The notes under the pieces were generated by a model. It was not told the origin of the DNA, ran no database searches, and saw only the letters and a program-made list of their open reading frames with translations. From an uncultured Polaribacter sp. (GTDB lineage Bacteria; Bacteroidota; Bacteroidia; Flavobacteriales; Flavobacteriaceae), in assembly GCF_947497125.1 (NCBI RefSeq), contig NZ_CANMFI010000004.1:186001-250000 (forward strand): 64,000 nt of DNA, given 5' to 3'. Made by a program: the position numbers and the translations under genes. Shown here in pieces: positions 51,744 to 60,810 of the stretch (the stretch's first letter is position 1; each line of letters opens with the position of its first letter).

Positions 51744-53012
51744 TTAAAAATATTGCCCAATTCCAAAAACAAACCCTCCTTTAGCGTTGTTTTGTAAATT
51801 ATTTAATCGGAAACCATAATCAATTCTAAAAGTAGCATTGTATATTTTTTTACTGATAAAACGCAAACCAACACCAGAATACAAGTGAATATTTTGGCTT
51901 TTTATAAAATCTGAAAGTGCACCACCTGGTTTTCTCCAAGACCCTAAATCGACAAAAAAATTAGATTGAATGGCAATTTTATTTTGATCATAAAGTGTTT
52001 GTCTATATTCAGAATTTAACACAAAAGTACCGGTACCTCTGTCAATTAAGACACCTACACCACGTATATTTATGTTGTTATCTAAGGCAAAAGGCGCAAA
52101 AGGTGTATTGCTATTAGATGCCAAACCAAAACGCAATCTGTTTGCCCAGTTTGCTGTAGAAGCGATTCTTTTGAAATAAAAAAAATCGTTCCAAGCGATT
52201 AAAAAATGGTGCTGATAATTATTTTCGGTGGTTACAAATTGAGTATGCAAACTCGTTTTAAAACCACTGATGTAATGATTGTAATACGTTAAATTATCAA
52301 ACACATATACTCCCTTAAACAAGACTTTTTTTAAATTTAATTTTCTGGGAATATCTGCGGCTATTTCTCCCGAAAGGTATTGGTATTTTTCTCTAAAAAA
52401 AGTAATTCCAAAATTCAATTGATGCTTTAAATGCAACTGATGTATTGCCAAAAACTCTAATGAAGTATTTTGATATGAATAATTAGCTGTATTATTTTCG
52501 AAGTAAAGAGGTTCTTCACTTTTCCAGTTTAAATAATTGATAGATGCGCCCCATTTTTTAGAAAATAATTGAGGTGCTTTAAAATGAACGCCATAAGAAT
52601 TGAAAATATTTTTTTGATAAAAACCTCCAAAAGAAATATTTTTTCCTAAAAAATTATAGTCGTAAATACCAAGTTTATAAGCAAATTGTTTGTTTGTGGT
52701 AGTCCAAGCATTAAACTCTGGCAATATTGTTTGATTTTCGACAATTGCTATTGTAACATTATAGCTGTTAGAATTCTCGAATATTGTAAAATAGGCATTG
52801 CGAACAGCAGGCATTCTATTTAATAAAACTAGGTCTTCTTTTAAAAGAATCGTATCTAAAATAGCCCCTTTTTTAGTTGAAATAACCTTCTTAATAAAAG
52901 TAGTTTTTAGCTTTTTTAGACCTACAAATTCAATATCTTTTATTGTTTTTTCTTGTGCCAAAAGCAAGCCAGAAAGAAGAATAAAATAACCTAAAAGCAC
53001 CTTTTTAATCAT
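51744..53012 (-). CDS. Outer-membrane beta-barrel protein with POTRA-like domain
   Basis: Exported protein of 422 residues from the ATG at 53012 (MIKKVLLGYFILLSGLLLAQ, signal peptide). Residues about 22-95 look like a single POTRA domain (IKDIEFVGLKKLKTTFIKKV with parts IEFVGLKKLKTTFI). The remainder alternates aromatic and polar residues as in a 16-strand barrel and ends with the aromatic GGFVFGIGQYF, an insertion signal. It resembles short Omp85-family proteins found in Bacteroidetes, not full BamA. A frame reaching 53027 is also open (MKSCYM), but the signal peptide favours the internal start. Confidence 0.82.
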   Translation of the reverse strand: MIKKVLLGYFILLSGLLLAQEKTIKDIEFVGLKKLKTTFIKKVISTKKGAILDTILLKEDLVLLNRMPAVRNAYFTIFENSNSYNVTIAIVENQTILPEFNAWTTTNKQFAYKLGIYDYNFLGKNISFGGFYQKNIFNSYGVHFKAPQLFSKKWGASINYLNWKSEEPLYFENNTANYSYQNTSLEFLAIHQLHLKHQLNFGITFFREKYQYLSGEIAADIPRKLNLKKVLFKGVYVFDNLTYYNHYISGFKTSLHTQFVTTENNYQHHFLIAWNDFFYFKRIASTANWANRLRFGLASNSNTPFAPFALDNNINIRGVGVLIDRGTGTFVLNSEYRQTLYDQNKIAIQSNFFVDLGSWRKPGGALSDFIKSQNIHLYSGVGLRFISKKIYNATFRIDYGFRLNNLQNNAKGGFVFGIGQYF

Positions 53013-53031
53013 GTAACAACTCTTCATTAAT

Positions 53032-54039
53032 TTATTGACTATATAAATCTTTTAGAAGTTTTTCTGCAGGTTTATTTTGTGGTGTAAATCGGTTATTATC
53101 TTTACCTCCAACGTTATCATGCTCATGAAACCATTTCCAAATAAAACCACCTGCAAACCAATCTTCTTGCCAAAACTGATTGTGTATTGCTTGCAATGCA
53201 TTGCTTTGTGCTTTTAAATTTACCTGCCCTTCTACCCTATTAGATTGCCATGGTTCTTTTGCATTATAATCAATACTTCTATAGCCATATTCGGTAAATA
53301 AAATTGATTTCTTATATTTTTTTTGAAGTTTAACAATCTCTGCCTTGTGTGACTTCCAGCCAGTTTCGAGCTCAGAAATAGTGGGTGTTTTTTTTGTTGA
53401 TAAAGGAAAGTAAGCATCAATACCAATAAAATCTAATTGATGCCAAAAAGTGATTCTTTTATACTCATCCCAATTTGCAGCATAGGTTAATTTACCACTG
53501 TACACTTTTCTAATATCATTGATAAGCGACAACCAATATTCTGGTCTGTGCATTACAAATTTTTCTAATTCTGTACCAATACAAAGAATTTCTGCGTTTA
53601 TTTTTTGAGCGACTTTAGCATAAGTTAACATATAATCTTTGTAAGATTTTTCTAAAAGTTGCCAATTTTCTTCAGATGTTGGTTTTAAATTACCTGTAAA
53701 ACCACCTTTCCTTAACCATAGGTGAGGTTTTACCATAATGCTTACATTCTCTTTCTTAAATTGTTGCGCATATTGCAACAATCCGTTTTCAGTTTCACCA
53801 AACCATTCTCTTTGGGTATTGAATTCAATTTTTGGCTTTTGAACATCTCTAATAAAACTATAGGGCATTAGAGCAATAAAATTACTATGAATGTTTAATA
53901 CCGGTAAAATATGCTTGTTGCTTATAGAATCTCTGGAAGCTACAAAACTAACTCCGTTTATCTTTTTTGTTTGACTCTTACAAGAAAAACAAAAAAACAC
54001 AATAAAGAAATAAAGCGCTTTATACACATTCATAAGCAA
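53032..54039 (-). CDS. Glycoside hydrolase-like lipoprotein (GH113-type TIM barrel)
   Basis: 335 residues with a lipoprotein signal (FFIVFFCFSCKSQ, acylated cysteine near residue 20). The body is a TIM barrel with VKPHLWLRKGGF near 101, ILCIGTELEKFV near 149-160 (acid/base glutamate candidate E158) and ILFTEYGYRS near 248-257 (nucleophile glutamate candidate), plus WEDWF/WKWFH aromatic segments. This pattern is that of GH113 beta-mannanase-like proteins, many of which in Bacteroidetes remain uncharacterised. It overlaps neither neighbour and lies five bases... upstream of the barrel gene region on the same strand. Confidence 0.75.
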   Translation of the reverse strand: MLMNVYKALYFFIVFFCFSCKSQTKKINGVSFVASRDSISNKHILPVLNIHSNFIALMPYSFIRDVQKPKIEFNTQREWFGETENGLLQYAQQFKKENVSIMVKPHLWLRKGGFTGNLKPTSEENWQLLEKSYKDYMLTYAKVAQKINAEILCIGTELEKFVMHRPEYWLSLINDIRKVYSGKLTYAANWDEYKRITFWHQLDFIGIDAYFPLSTKKTPTISELETGWKSHKAEIVKLQKKYKKSILFTEYGYRSIDYNAKEPWQSNRVEGQVNLKAQSNALQAIHNQFWQEDWFAGGFIWKWFHEHDNVGGKDNNRFTPQNKPAEKLLKDLYSQ

Positions 54040-54058
54040 CTAAAATACCTTTTTTTTT

Positions 54059-55018
54059 CTAAAATAAAGCTCGTAAACCTATATTAAAGCTTTGCCCCAA
54101 GCCTGTTTCATCACCTCTTACAAATTTACTGTACAAAACCTCTAAATTTAATGTTTGATTTAATTGATATTTACCACCAAATCCTAAAGCTGTAAAATTT
54201 TGGGTAAAGTCTCCTATTCTCTGAAAATGTTGAACAAATCCTAGAACTGTTGTTGTATCCGAAGGAAAATAACTCATAAAAACACCCGGTGCTAATACAA
54301 CAGTATTGTTCGCAAAACTACCTTTTATTGTATTGCCATTATTATCTGTTAAAGAAGTATCTCCAAAATGATATTCTGTATTTAGCTCTGTAAATAATTG
54401 CCAATCTCTACTTGGAAAAGTATAATCATAAAAAAAACGATTTTGAAAAGTATACCCTTTTTGGTCTAAAAAAACAGCATCTCTTATAGTCGTTCCATTT
54501 TCGTCTTTTAAACCATTTTTAGTTTCTTGGTCTATTAATGGAATATGAAAAGCACTTTGTATCGAAAAATTACCAACATTCTCTATTGGCTGCCATTTTA
54601 TTGCTGGTGCAAAAGAAGATAATCCGTTTCTAGCATCTTTACGATTAGAAAAATTAAACACAGAAGTAGCCCCTTTTCCATTAATAGTATTAGATCTATA
54701 TTCTAACAACAACCCAATATTAACTCGATTATTATCTGTTATACCCGTAAAAACTTCTAAACTTGTTGTAAAATAAATTTCTCTTTCTTTAGAGGATTTT
54801 ACACCATTAAAAACCCCTTTTGTTTCTGTATATAAATTATTAAAAAACTTAACATCCCATTGTCCTTTACTCAATAATTTAGAGGGTGTATAAGTTTGTA
54901 TATTGCTCGTTTGGTTAGTATTAACTTTTGTATTGGCGTCTTTTTCTTGAGCAATAGAACATAAAGAAACAAACAATAAATGTGCGAACAAAATCTTTGA
55001 AAGGTGTTTTTTCATCAT
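54059..55018 (-). CDS. Outer-membrane beta-barrel protein of unknown function
   Basis: 319 residues with a signal peptide (to about residue 23, SLCSIAQEKD). Nearly all the rest is amphipathic beta strand with terminal aromatic LFxF-type ending (NIGLRALF), as in transporter-like barrels of the 'MetA-pathway of phenol degradation' type. I do not recognise a specific family with confidence. It is co-oriented with the GH113-like and POTRA-barrel genes, with short gaps (19 bases to the GH gene), so these three may be an operon for the cell envelope. Confidence 0.7.
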   Translation of the reverse strand: MMKKHLSKILFAHLLFVSLCSIAQEKDANTKVNTNQTSNIQTYTPSKLLSKGQWDVKFFNNLYTETKGVFNGVKSSKEREIYFTTSLEVFTGITDNNRVNIGLLLEYRSNTINGKGATSVFNFSNRKDARNGLSSFAPAIKWQPIENVGNFSIQSAFHIPLIDQETKNGLKDENGTTIRDAVFLDQKGYTFQNRFFYDYTFPSRDWQLFTELNTEYHFGDTSLTDNNGNTIKGSFANNTVVLAPGVFMSYFPSDTTTVLGFVQHFQRIGDFTQNFTALGFGGKYQLNQTLNLEVLYSKFVRGDETGLGQSFNIGLRALF

Positions 55019-55056
55019 TATAATTTTAATTAAAGTAAATTGATATGATTAGTCTA

Positions 55057-55128
55057 AAATTAAAATGATACTTACAAAGTAATTTAAATTTTTTATTTAT
55101 AATGATTCTAAATTAAATTAAAATGATA
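55057..55128. repeat. Low-complexity AT-rich divergent spacer with a repeated word
   Basis: The 166-bp gap between the divergent barrel gene and the oxidoreductase contains AATTAAAATGATA twice about 55 bp apart in near-identical context. No clear promoter or gene is seen in the gap. Confidence 0.3.
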
Positions 55129-55184
55129 AATAATATTAAGTTCTTAACTTTCCAACCGACAAAAGAAATAATCAATTAAAGAAT

Positions 55185-56525
55185 ATGGAACATATTGTTA
55201 TTATTGGAAACGGAATATCTGGTGTTACCGCTGCAAGGCACATCAGAAAAAACTCTGACAAAGAAATTACCATCGTTTCTGCAGAAACAGATTATTTCTT
55301 TTCTAGAACTGCATTGATGTATGTGTATATGGGACACATGAAATTTGAACATACACAACCTTATGAATCTTGGTTTTGGAAAAAAAACCGCATCAATCTT
55401 AAAAAAGGAACTGTTTCTAAAGTACATTCTAACGCCAATAAAATTGAATTTAGTAACGGTGAAGAATTAAGTTTTGACAAACTGATAATCGCCACCGGCT
55501 CTAAACCTAATAAATTTGGCTGGCCAGGTCAAGATTTAAATGGCGTAATGGGCATGTATCACAAACAAGATTTAGAAAATCTTGAAAAATATGCACCAAA
55601 TAATCAGGTTTGTAAACGTGCCGTAATTGTTGGCGGTGGTTTGATAGGAATTGAATTGGCAGAAATGTTACATAGTAGAAATATTCCTGTGACATTTTTA
55701 GTGAGAGAAAATAGCTTTTGGGGTAATGTTTTACCGAAAGAAGAATCTGCCATCATTAATAAAGAAATTTTAGATGCTCATATTGATTTGCGTTTAGGTG
55801 TTAATTTAAAAGAAATTAAAGCTGATAAAAACGGTAATGTAAGCTCTATAATTATTGCAGAAACTAATGAAGAAATAGCGTGCAATGTTGTTGGTTTGAC
55901 TGCTGGAGTAACACCTAACATAGATTTTTTAAAAAATACTGATTTAGAAATTGGTCGTGGCGTAAAAGTAAATCGGTTTTTAGAAACCAATATTAAAAAT
56001 ATTTATGCTATTGGAGATTGTGCAGAACAGCATGAGGCAATTGGGCAAAGAAGACCTATTGAAGCCGTTTGGTATACAGGTAGAATGATGGGCGAAACGG
56101 TTGCGCAAACTATTTGCGGAAATAAAATTGAATACAAACCAGGTCATTGGTTTAACTCAGCAAAATTTATAGACATCGAATACCAAACCTACGGCTGGGT
56201 TTGGGCAGAACCAAAGGAAAACGAAGCTCGTTTTTACTGGGAACATCAAAGTGGCAAAAAATGTATTCACATTAATTATGATAAAAACACCTCAGAATTT
56301 ATTGGCATCAATACTTTCGGAATTAGAATGCGCCACGAGTTTTTTGACAAAGCACTTACCGAAAAAAAATCTGTTCAGTATATTTTAGAGCATTTAGCAG
56401 ATGCTAATTTTGATCCTGAATTTTACAAATTACATGAGCCTGAGATTGTGGCAAAATTCAATATAGAAAACAATACAAACATCCAATTAAAGAAGAAAAG
56501 TTGGGCAAGAATCTTTAGCGCATAA
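55185..56525 (+). CDS. FAD/NAD(P)-dependent oxidoreductase
   Basis: Pyridine nucleotide-disulfide oxidoreductase-like flavoprotein of 446 residues. N-terminal FAD site VIIGNGISGVTAARHIRK (4-21), NAD site AVIVGGGLIGIELAEMLHSR (about 145-164) and the second FAD motif NIYAIGDCAEQHEA near 270. No CxxxxC redox pair is visible, so it resembles nitrite reductase small-electron-transfer or ferredoxin-reductase proteins rather than disulfide reductases. The C-terminal 100 residues are divergent. One base separates it from the membrane ferredoxin gene, implying a joint electron-transfer unit. Confidence 0.88.
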   Translation: MEHIVIIGNGISGVTAARHIRKNSDKEITIVSAETDYFFSRTALMYVYMGHMKFEHTQPYESWFWKKNRINLKKGTVSKVHSNANKIEFSNGEELSFDKLIIATGSKPNKFGWPGQDLNGVMGMYHKQDLENLEKYAPNNQVCKRAVIVGGGLIGIELAEMLHSRNIPVTFLVRENSFWGNVLPKEESAIINKEILDAHIDLRLGVNLKEIKADKNGNVSSIIIAETNEEIACNVVGLTAGVTPNIDFLKNTDLEIGRGVKVNRFLETNIKNIYAIGDCAEQHEAIGQRRPIEAVWYTGRMMGETVAQTICGNKIEYKPGHWFNSAKFIDIEYQTYGWVWAEPKENEARFYWEHQSGKKCIHINYDKNTSEFIGINTFGIRMRHEFFDKALTEKKSVQYILEHLADANFDPEFYKLHEPEIVAKFNIENNTNIQLKKKSWARIFSA

Positions 56526-56526
56526 T

Positions 56527-58149
56527 ATGAAAGCAATAAAACAATCTGGTTTAATCCTTTTTTTAATTGGCTTAACTATTTTTACTGGAACAATTTTCAC
56601 AGGTTCATTCTCTTTAAATTCTAATGAATTTGATTCATTTATCAAAGAGAAAAACTACAAAAACGAACTGATTAAAGATGAACTTCAAAAAGCTGTTGTA
56701 ACATCAGAAAATATAAATATTTTCGAGTTTTCTAGCCGAGTTAGAAATGCCTATAAAGTTTCAAACGAGCATTATGAGGCATTGATTACAAAATACGATT
56801 CAGAAAAAAATTGGACTAAAAAAGGAGAACAATATCAATATAAAATCTACGGAAAACCGCATAGCTTAAGCTTTGAATTGGCTAAAAAAGCAGGCGCTGG
56901 ATTTGCAGCAAAAAACCCCATTTTAATGTGGTTATTAACTTTTGGATTAGGAATTATTGGCGCCCTTTTATTTATAATACCCGATGTAATTTTATTAGGA
57001 AAACCAGGAATTAAAAACAACGGAATTTTCTTAAACGCAGCCACAAATCGTGGTTGGATTGGCTGGTTTGCTTTTGTCTTTTTAGTTAGCTTTTACATAC
57101 TACTTTATTTCTATCCAGATTATATTGTAAACTGGGTGTATTTAGTAGATCCAATAAGTGAATCTATCAGTGGAAATCTTGCAAGTCAATGGTTTTTATA
57201 TGGATTTTTATATTGTGTTGTGATGACAGTAATGGCTGTTAGAATGTATATTAAATATCGCCATAATAAGTATCAAATTTTAAGAACAACATCTGTATTA
57301 TTCTTCCAAATTGTCTTTGCTTTTTTAATTCCAGAAATTTTAGTTCGCTTCGAAAAACCTTGGTACGATTTTAAAAATGCATTTCCTTTAGATTATGATT
57401 TTTTCTTTAAATGGAATTTAGATGAGCTGCTCTCTAGTGGCGGATTTGGATTGTTTATATTAGTTTGGGGAGTTGTTTTAACAATCGTTGTTGTACCTGT
57501 TATGGTCTATTTCTTCGGAAAAAGATGGTACTGTTCTTGGGTTTGTGGTTGTGGCGGATTGGCAGAAACTTTAGGCGACCCTTACAGACAACTTTCTAGT
57601 AAAACATTACTTTCTTGGAGAGCAGAACGCATTATTATTCATTCTGTATTAGTTTTTGTTTTAGTGATGACAGGTTTTGCCTTGTATACTTTCTTCTCTG
57701 GTGCTGATCAAGTGATAGGTATTAAAACTCAAACCATTCAAGATATTTATGGGTTCTTAATTGGATCTATTTTCGCTGGAGTAATAGGAACAGGATTTTA
57801 TCCAATTTTTGGAAACAGAGTTTGGTGTCGTTTTGGTTGTCCTTTAGCAGCTTATTTAGGATTTGTACAACGATTTAAATCGCGTTTTAGAATTACAACA
57901 AATGGCGGTCAATGTATTTCTTGCGGAAATTGCTCTACTTATTGCGAACAAGGAATTGACGTAAGAGCCTACGCACAAAAAGGTGAAAACATTGTGCGTT
58001 CTAGCTGTGTTGGTTGTGGTGTTTGTTCTGCAGTTTGTCCTCGTGGTGTTTTAAAATTAGAAAATGGCCCAGAAAAAGGACGTATCAATCCAACAGAAAT
58101 TTTGTTAGGCAATGATATTGATTTAATGGAGTTGGTAAACAACAAATAA
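56527..58149 (+). CDS. Membrane-bound 4Fe-4S protein (NapH/CcoG-like)
   Basis: 540 residues: an N-terminal helix (about 10-27), a soluble stretch, then about six membrane helices from 135 to 420, and two ferredoxin clusters near the C-terminus. The cysteine motifs are CISCGNCSTYCEQG and CVGCGVCSAVCPRGVL (about 465-515). Cysteines in WYCSWVCGCGGLAETL (near 337) and VWCRFGCPLAAYLG (near 437) are the NapH/CcoG family marks. It overlaps the next gene by one base (TAATG). With the upstream flavoprotein it could move electrons between cytoplasmic NAD(P)H and a membrane acceptor. Confidence 0.9.
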   Translation: MKAIKQSGLILFLIGLTIFTGTIFTGSFSLNSNEFDSFIKEKNYKNELIKDELQKAVVTSENINIFEFSSRVRNAYKVSNEHYEALITKYDSEKNWTKKGEQYQYKIYGKPHSLSFELAKKAGAGFAAKNPILMWLLTFGLGIIGALLFIIPDVILLGKPGIKNNGIFLNAATNRGWIGWFAFVFLVSFYILLYFYPDYIVNWVYLVDPISESISGNLASQWFLYGFLYCVVMTVMAVRMYIKYRHNKYQILRTTSVLFFQIVFAFLIPEILVRFEKPWYDFKNAFPLDYDFFFKWNLDELLSSGGFGLFILVWGVVLTIVVVPVMVYFFGKRWYCSWVCGCGGLAETLGDPYRQLSSKTLLSWRAERIIIHSVLVFVLVMTGFALYTFFSGADQVIGIKTQTIQDIYGFLIGSIFAGVIGTGFYPIFGNRVWCRFGCPLAAYLGFVQRFKSRFRITTNGGQCISCGNCSTYCEQGIDVRAYAQKGENIVRSSCVGCGVCSAVCPRGVLKLENGPEKGRINPTEILLGNDIDLMELVNNK

Positions 58150-58631
58150 TGTTTCAAAAGCCTATTGTAATTTTGTTTTTTCTATGTTCATTTTGTATAA
58201 ATGCTCAAAAAAAATATTACAAATCATTTTACTCAAACGGACAAATAAAACAAGAAGGTTGGATAAAAAACAATAAAAAAAATGGCTATTGGAAATTTTA
58301 TTACAAGAACGGTAATCTAGAAAAAGAAGGTCATTTCATTGACAATTTACAAATAAAATATTGGTATTTTTACGCCAGAAATACAATTAAAAAAAAAGAA
58401 GGGCATTTTAAAAATGGCTTAAAAAATAATTGGTGGTTATTCTATGATTATAAAGGGCAATTAGAACATAAATGCCAGTTAGAAAAAAATCAAAAAAACG
58501 GATTTTGTTTTAAATATCAAGAGAATAAATTAATCAAAGCCGAAAAATATAAAAGTGGTCTAAAAATTAAAGAATGGACAGATTTAAAATCTTTTAAAAA
58601 AGAAAATAGTTTGTCCGATTTATATAAATGA
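58149..58631 (+). CDS. MORN-type repeat protein (YwqK-like), exported
   Basis: 160 residues, signal peptide (MFQKPIVILFFLCSFCINAQ) followed by five or six copies of a 20-22-residue unit with pattern G-x-W-x(3)-YxNG (YSNGQIKQEGWIKNN, GYWKFYYKNGNLEKEGHF). Such repeats fold as antiparallel strands; the YwqK family name in databases is 'toxin-antitoxin YwqK component', with no evidence of a toxin partner here. It overlaps both neighbours, four bases with the glycosyltransferase. Confidence 0.82.
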   Translation: MFQKPIVILFFLCSFCINAQKKYYKSFYSNGQIKQEGWIKNNKKNGYWKFYYKNGNLEKEGHFIDNLQIKYWYFYARNTIKKKEGHFKNGLKNNWWLFYDYKGQLEHKCQLEKNQKNGFCFKYQENKLIKAEKYKSGLKIKEWTDLKSFKKENSLSDLYK

Positions 58632-59320
58632 AACCAATCATAAAAGTTATTATCCCTGCATATAACGAACAAGATTCTATTGCTAATGTAATTAAAGATA
58701 TTCCGTCAATTGTTGATGAAATTATTGTTGTCAGTAATAATTCTACAGATAAAACAGAAGAAAACGCAATAAAAGCTGGCGCAACTGTCTTAAAAGAAAA
58801 CCAAAAAGGATATGGTTTTGCTTGTTTGAAAGGAATGGATTACATAGAAAATAAAGCTATAAAGACCGATATTGTTGTTTTTTTAGATGGTGATTATTCA
58901 GATTATCCCGAGCAATTAACAGAATTAGTTGCTCCAATAATTGAAAAAGACATCGACTTTGTAATCGGTTCAAGAGTTAAACAATTAAGAGAAAAAGGCT
59001 CGATGACTGTGCCACAAATTTTCGGAAATTGGTTAGCAACTTCTCTAATGAAATTATTTTTTAACGCAAATTTTACAGATTTAGGTCCTTTTAGAGCCAT
59101 TAAATACAACAAATTAGTAGCGCTAAAAATGGAAGACAAAACCTACGGATGGACCGTTGAAATGCAACTAAAAGCACTGAAGCAGAAATTATCTTATGTA
59201 GAAATTCCGATGAAATATAGAAATAGAATAGGTGTTTCTAAAGTTTCTGGAACCGTAAAAGGAAGTGTTATGGCAGGCATAAAAATATTAGGTTGGATTT
59301 TTAAATATAGTTTTAAATGA
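58628..59320 (+). CDS. Family 2 glycosyltransferase (polyprenyl-phosphate sugar synthase type)
   Basis: 230 residues with the GT2 core: VIIPAYNEQDSIANVI near 7-22, VSNNSTDKTEENAI near 35, FLDGDYSDYPEQL near 85 (DxD equivalent) and IGSRVKQLREKGSMTVPQ near 109 (parts IGSRVKQL). No membrane helix at the end. The pattern is that of dolichyl/undecaprenyl-phosphate glucosyl- or mannosyltransferases. ATGA overlaps on both sides show tight coupling to the MORN gene and the next GT2. Confidence 0.9.
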   Translation: MKPIIKVIIPAYNEQDSIANVIKDIPSIVDEIIVVSNNSTDKTEENAIKAGATVLKENQKGYGFACLKGMDYIENKAIKTDIVVFLDGDYSDYPEQLTELVAPIIEKDIDFVIGSRVKQLREKGSMTVPQIFGNWLATSLMKLFFNANFTDLGPFRAIKYNKLVALKMEDKTYGWTVEMQLKALKQKLSYVEIPMKYRNRIGVSKVSGTVKGSVMAGIKILGWIFKYSFK

Positions 59321-60810
59321 TGATTATTTCTTACATAATTATTGCAGTTTACACAGTTTCTTTGATACTTATTTTTATGTATTCAATTGCACAACTAAAC
59401 TTACTTATCAATTACTTAAAAGCACAAAAAAAAGATGATACATCAGAAAAGTTTGACTTTTCTAACCCTGAAGAAATACCTTTTGTAACCATTCAACTCC
59501 CTGTTTACAATGAGTTATACGTAATGGAAAGATTGCTTACAAACATTGTAAAATTAAAATATCCGAAAGAAAAATTAGAGATTCAGGTTTTAGATGATTC
59601 TACCGATGAGTCTGTTATTTCAACAGAAAAGCAAATCAACGAATTACAAAAAGCTGGTATAGACATCAAACACATCAAAAGAACCAATAGAGAAGGTTTT
59701 AAAGCTGGTGCTTTAAAAGAAGGTTTAAAAATTGCAAAAGGAGCGTTTATTGTCATTTTTGATGCAGATTTTTTACCTAAAGAAAACTGGTTGCTTGAAA
59801 CAATTCCTTATTTTAAAGACTCAAAAATTGGCGTGGTACAAACGCGCTGGGGGCACATCAACAGAAACTATTCTACACTTACAAAAATTCAAGCATTTGC
59901 TTTAGATGCTCATTTTACCTTAGAGCAAGTAGGTAGAAATAGCCAAGGTCATTTTATAAATTTTAACGGAACAGCTGGTGCTTGGAGAAAAGATTGCATA
60001 ATTGATGCCGGAAATTGGGAAGGTGATACGCTTACAGAAGATATTGACTTAAGTTACAGAGCCCAGCTTAAAAACTGGAAATTTAAATATTTAGAACACG
60101 TAGAAACTCCGGCAGAATTACCTGTTATAATTAGCGCAGCAAGATCGCAACAATTTAGATGGAATAAGGGTGGTGCAGAAAATTTTAAAAAAATGATGAA
60201 AAGAATCATCATTAATAAAAATATTTCTACCAAAACCAAAATTCATGGATTGCTCCATTTATTAAACAGTTCTATGTTTACCTGTATATTTTTGGTGGCT
60301 ATTTTAAGCATACCAATGTTGTATATAAAAAACGAGTACGCCCATTTAAAACCTTTCTTTTATGTGATGAGCTTTTTTGTAACTAGCTCTATCATTTTCT
60401 TTATCTGCTATTGGTTTATGTACAAGAAAATTTATGGCAACGGATTTAAAAATTTTATAAAATATATTGGTGCTTTTTTTACCTTTTTTACAGTTGTATT
60501 GGGCTTTTCTTTGCACAATACCATTGCTGTTCTAGAAGGCCATTTTGGTAAGAAAAGTGAATTTATAAGAACACCTAAATTTAACATCAATACGCTAAAA
60601 GACAGCTGGAAAAAGAACAAATACATTTCTAAAAAAGTCTCTATTCATGTTATTATTGAAGGATTATTAGCTTTGTATTTTGTTTTCGGAATGTACAGTG
60701 CTTTTATCGTTGGAAATCAGGGTGGCGATTTTGGTTTGTTTCCGTTTCATTTTATGCTTTTCTTCGGATTTAGTTATGTGTTTTTTAAATCAATTTTTTC
60801 AAAAGCATAA
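59317..60810 (+). CDS. Cellulose synthase-like membrane glycosyltransferase (GT2)
   Basis: 497 residues: an N-terminal membrane helix (about 3-24), the GT2 domain (about 50-300) and four membrane helices (about 320-495). Catalytic elements are VTIQLPVYNELYVMERLL near 53-70, FDADFLPKENWLLET near 148, TLTEDIDLSYRAQLK near 230 (TED) and the processivity motif QQFRWNKGG near 278. It belongs to the CESA/CELF-like group common in Bacteroidetes, where the product is often unknown. The start overlaps the preceding stop by four bases (ATGA). Confidence 0.9.
   Translation: MMIISYIIIAVYTVSLILIFMYSIAQLNLLINYLKAQKKDDTSEKFDFSNPEEIPFVTIQLPVYNELYVMERLLTNIVKLKYPKEKLEIQVLDDSTDESVISTEKQINELQKAGIDIKHIKRTNREGFKAGALKEGLKIAKGAFIVIFDADFLPKENWLLETIPYFKDSKIGVVQTRWGHINRNYSTLTKIQAFALDAHFTLEQVGRNSQGHFINFNGTAGAWRKDCIIDAGNWEGDTLTEDIDLSYRAQLKNWKFKYLEHVETPAELPVIISAARSQQFRWNKGGAENFKKMMKRIIINKNISTKTKIHGLLHLLNSSMFTCIFLVAILSIPMLYIKNEYAHLKPFFYVMSFFVTSSIIFFICYWFMYKKIYGNGFKNFIKYIGAFFTFFTVVLGFSLHNTIAVLEGHFGKKSEFIRTPKFNINTLKDSWKKNKYISKKVSIHVIIEGLLALYFVFGMYSAFIVGNQGGDFGLFPFHFMLFFGFSYVFFKSIFSKA

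Noticed and set aside
58149..58631. Toxin-antitoxin system, because of the YwqK family name
   Set aside because: The protein is exported, made of MORN-like repeats, and has no toxin-like neighbour.
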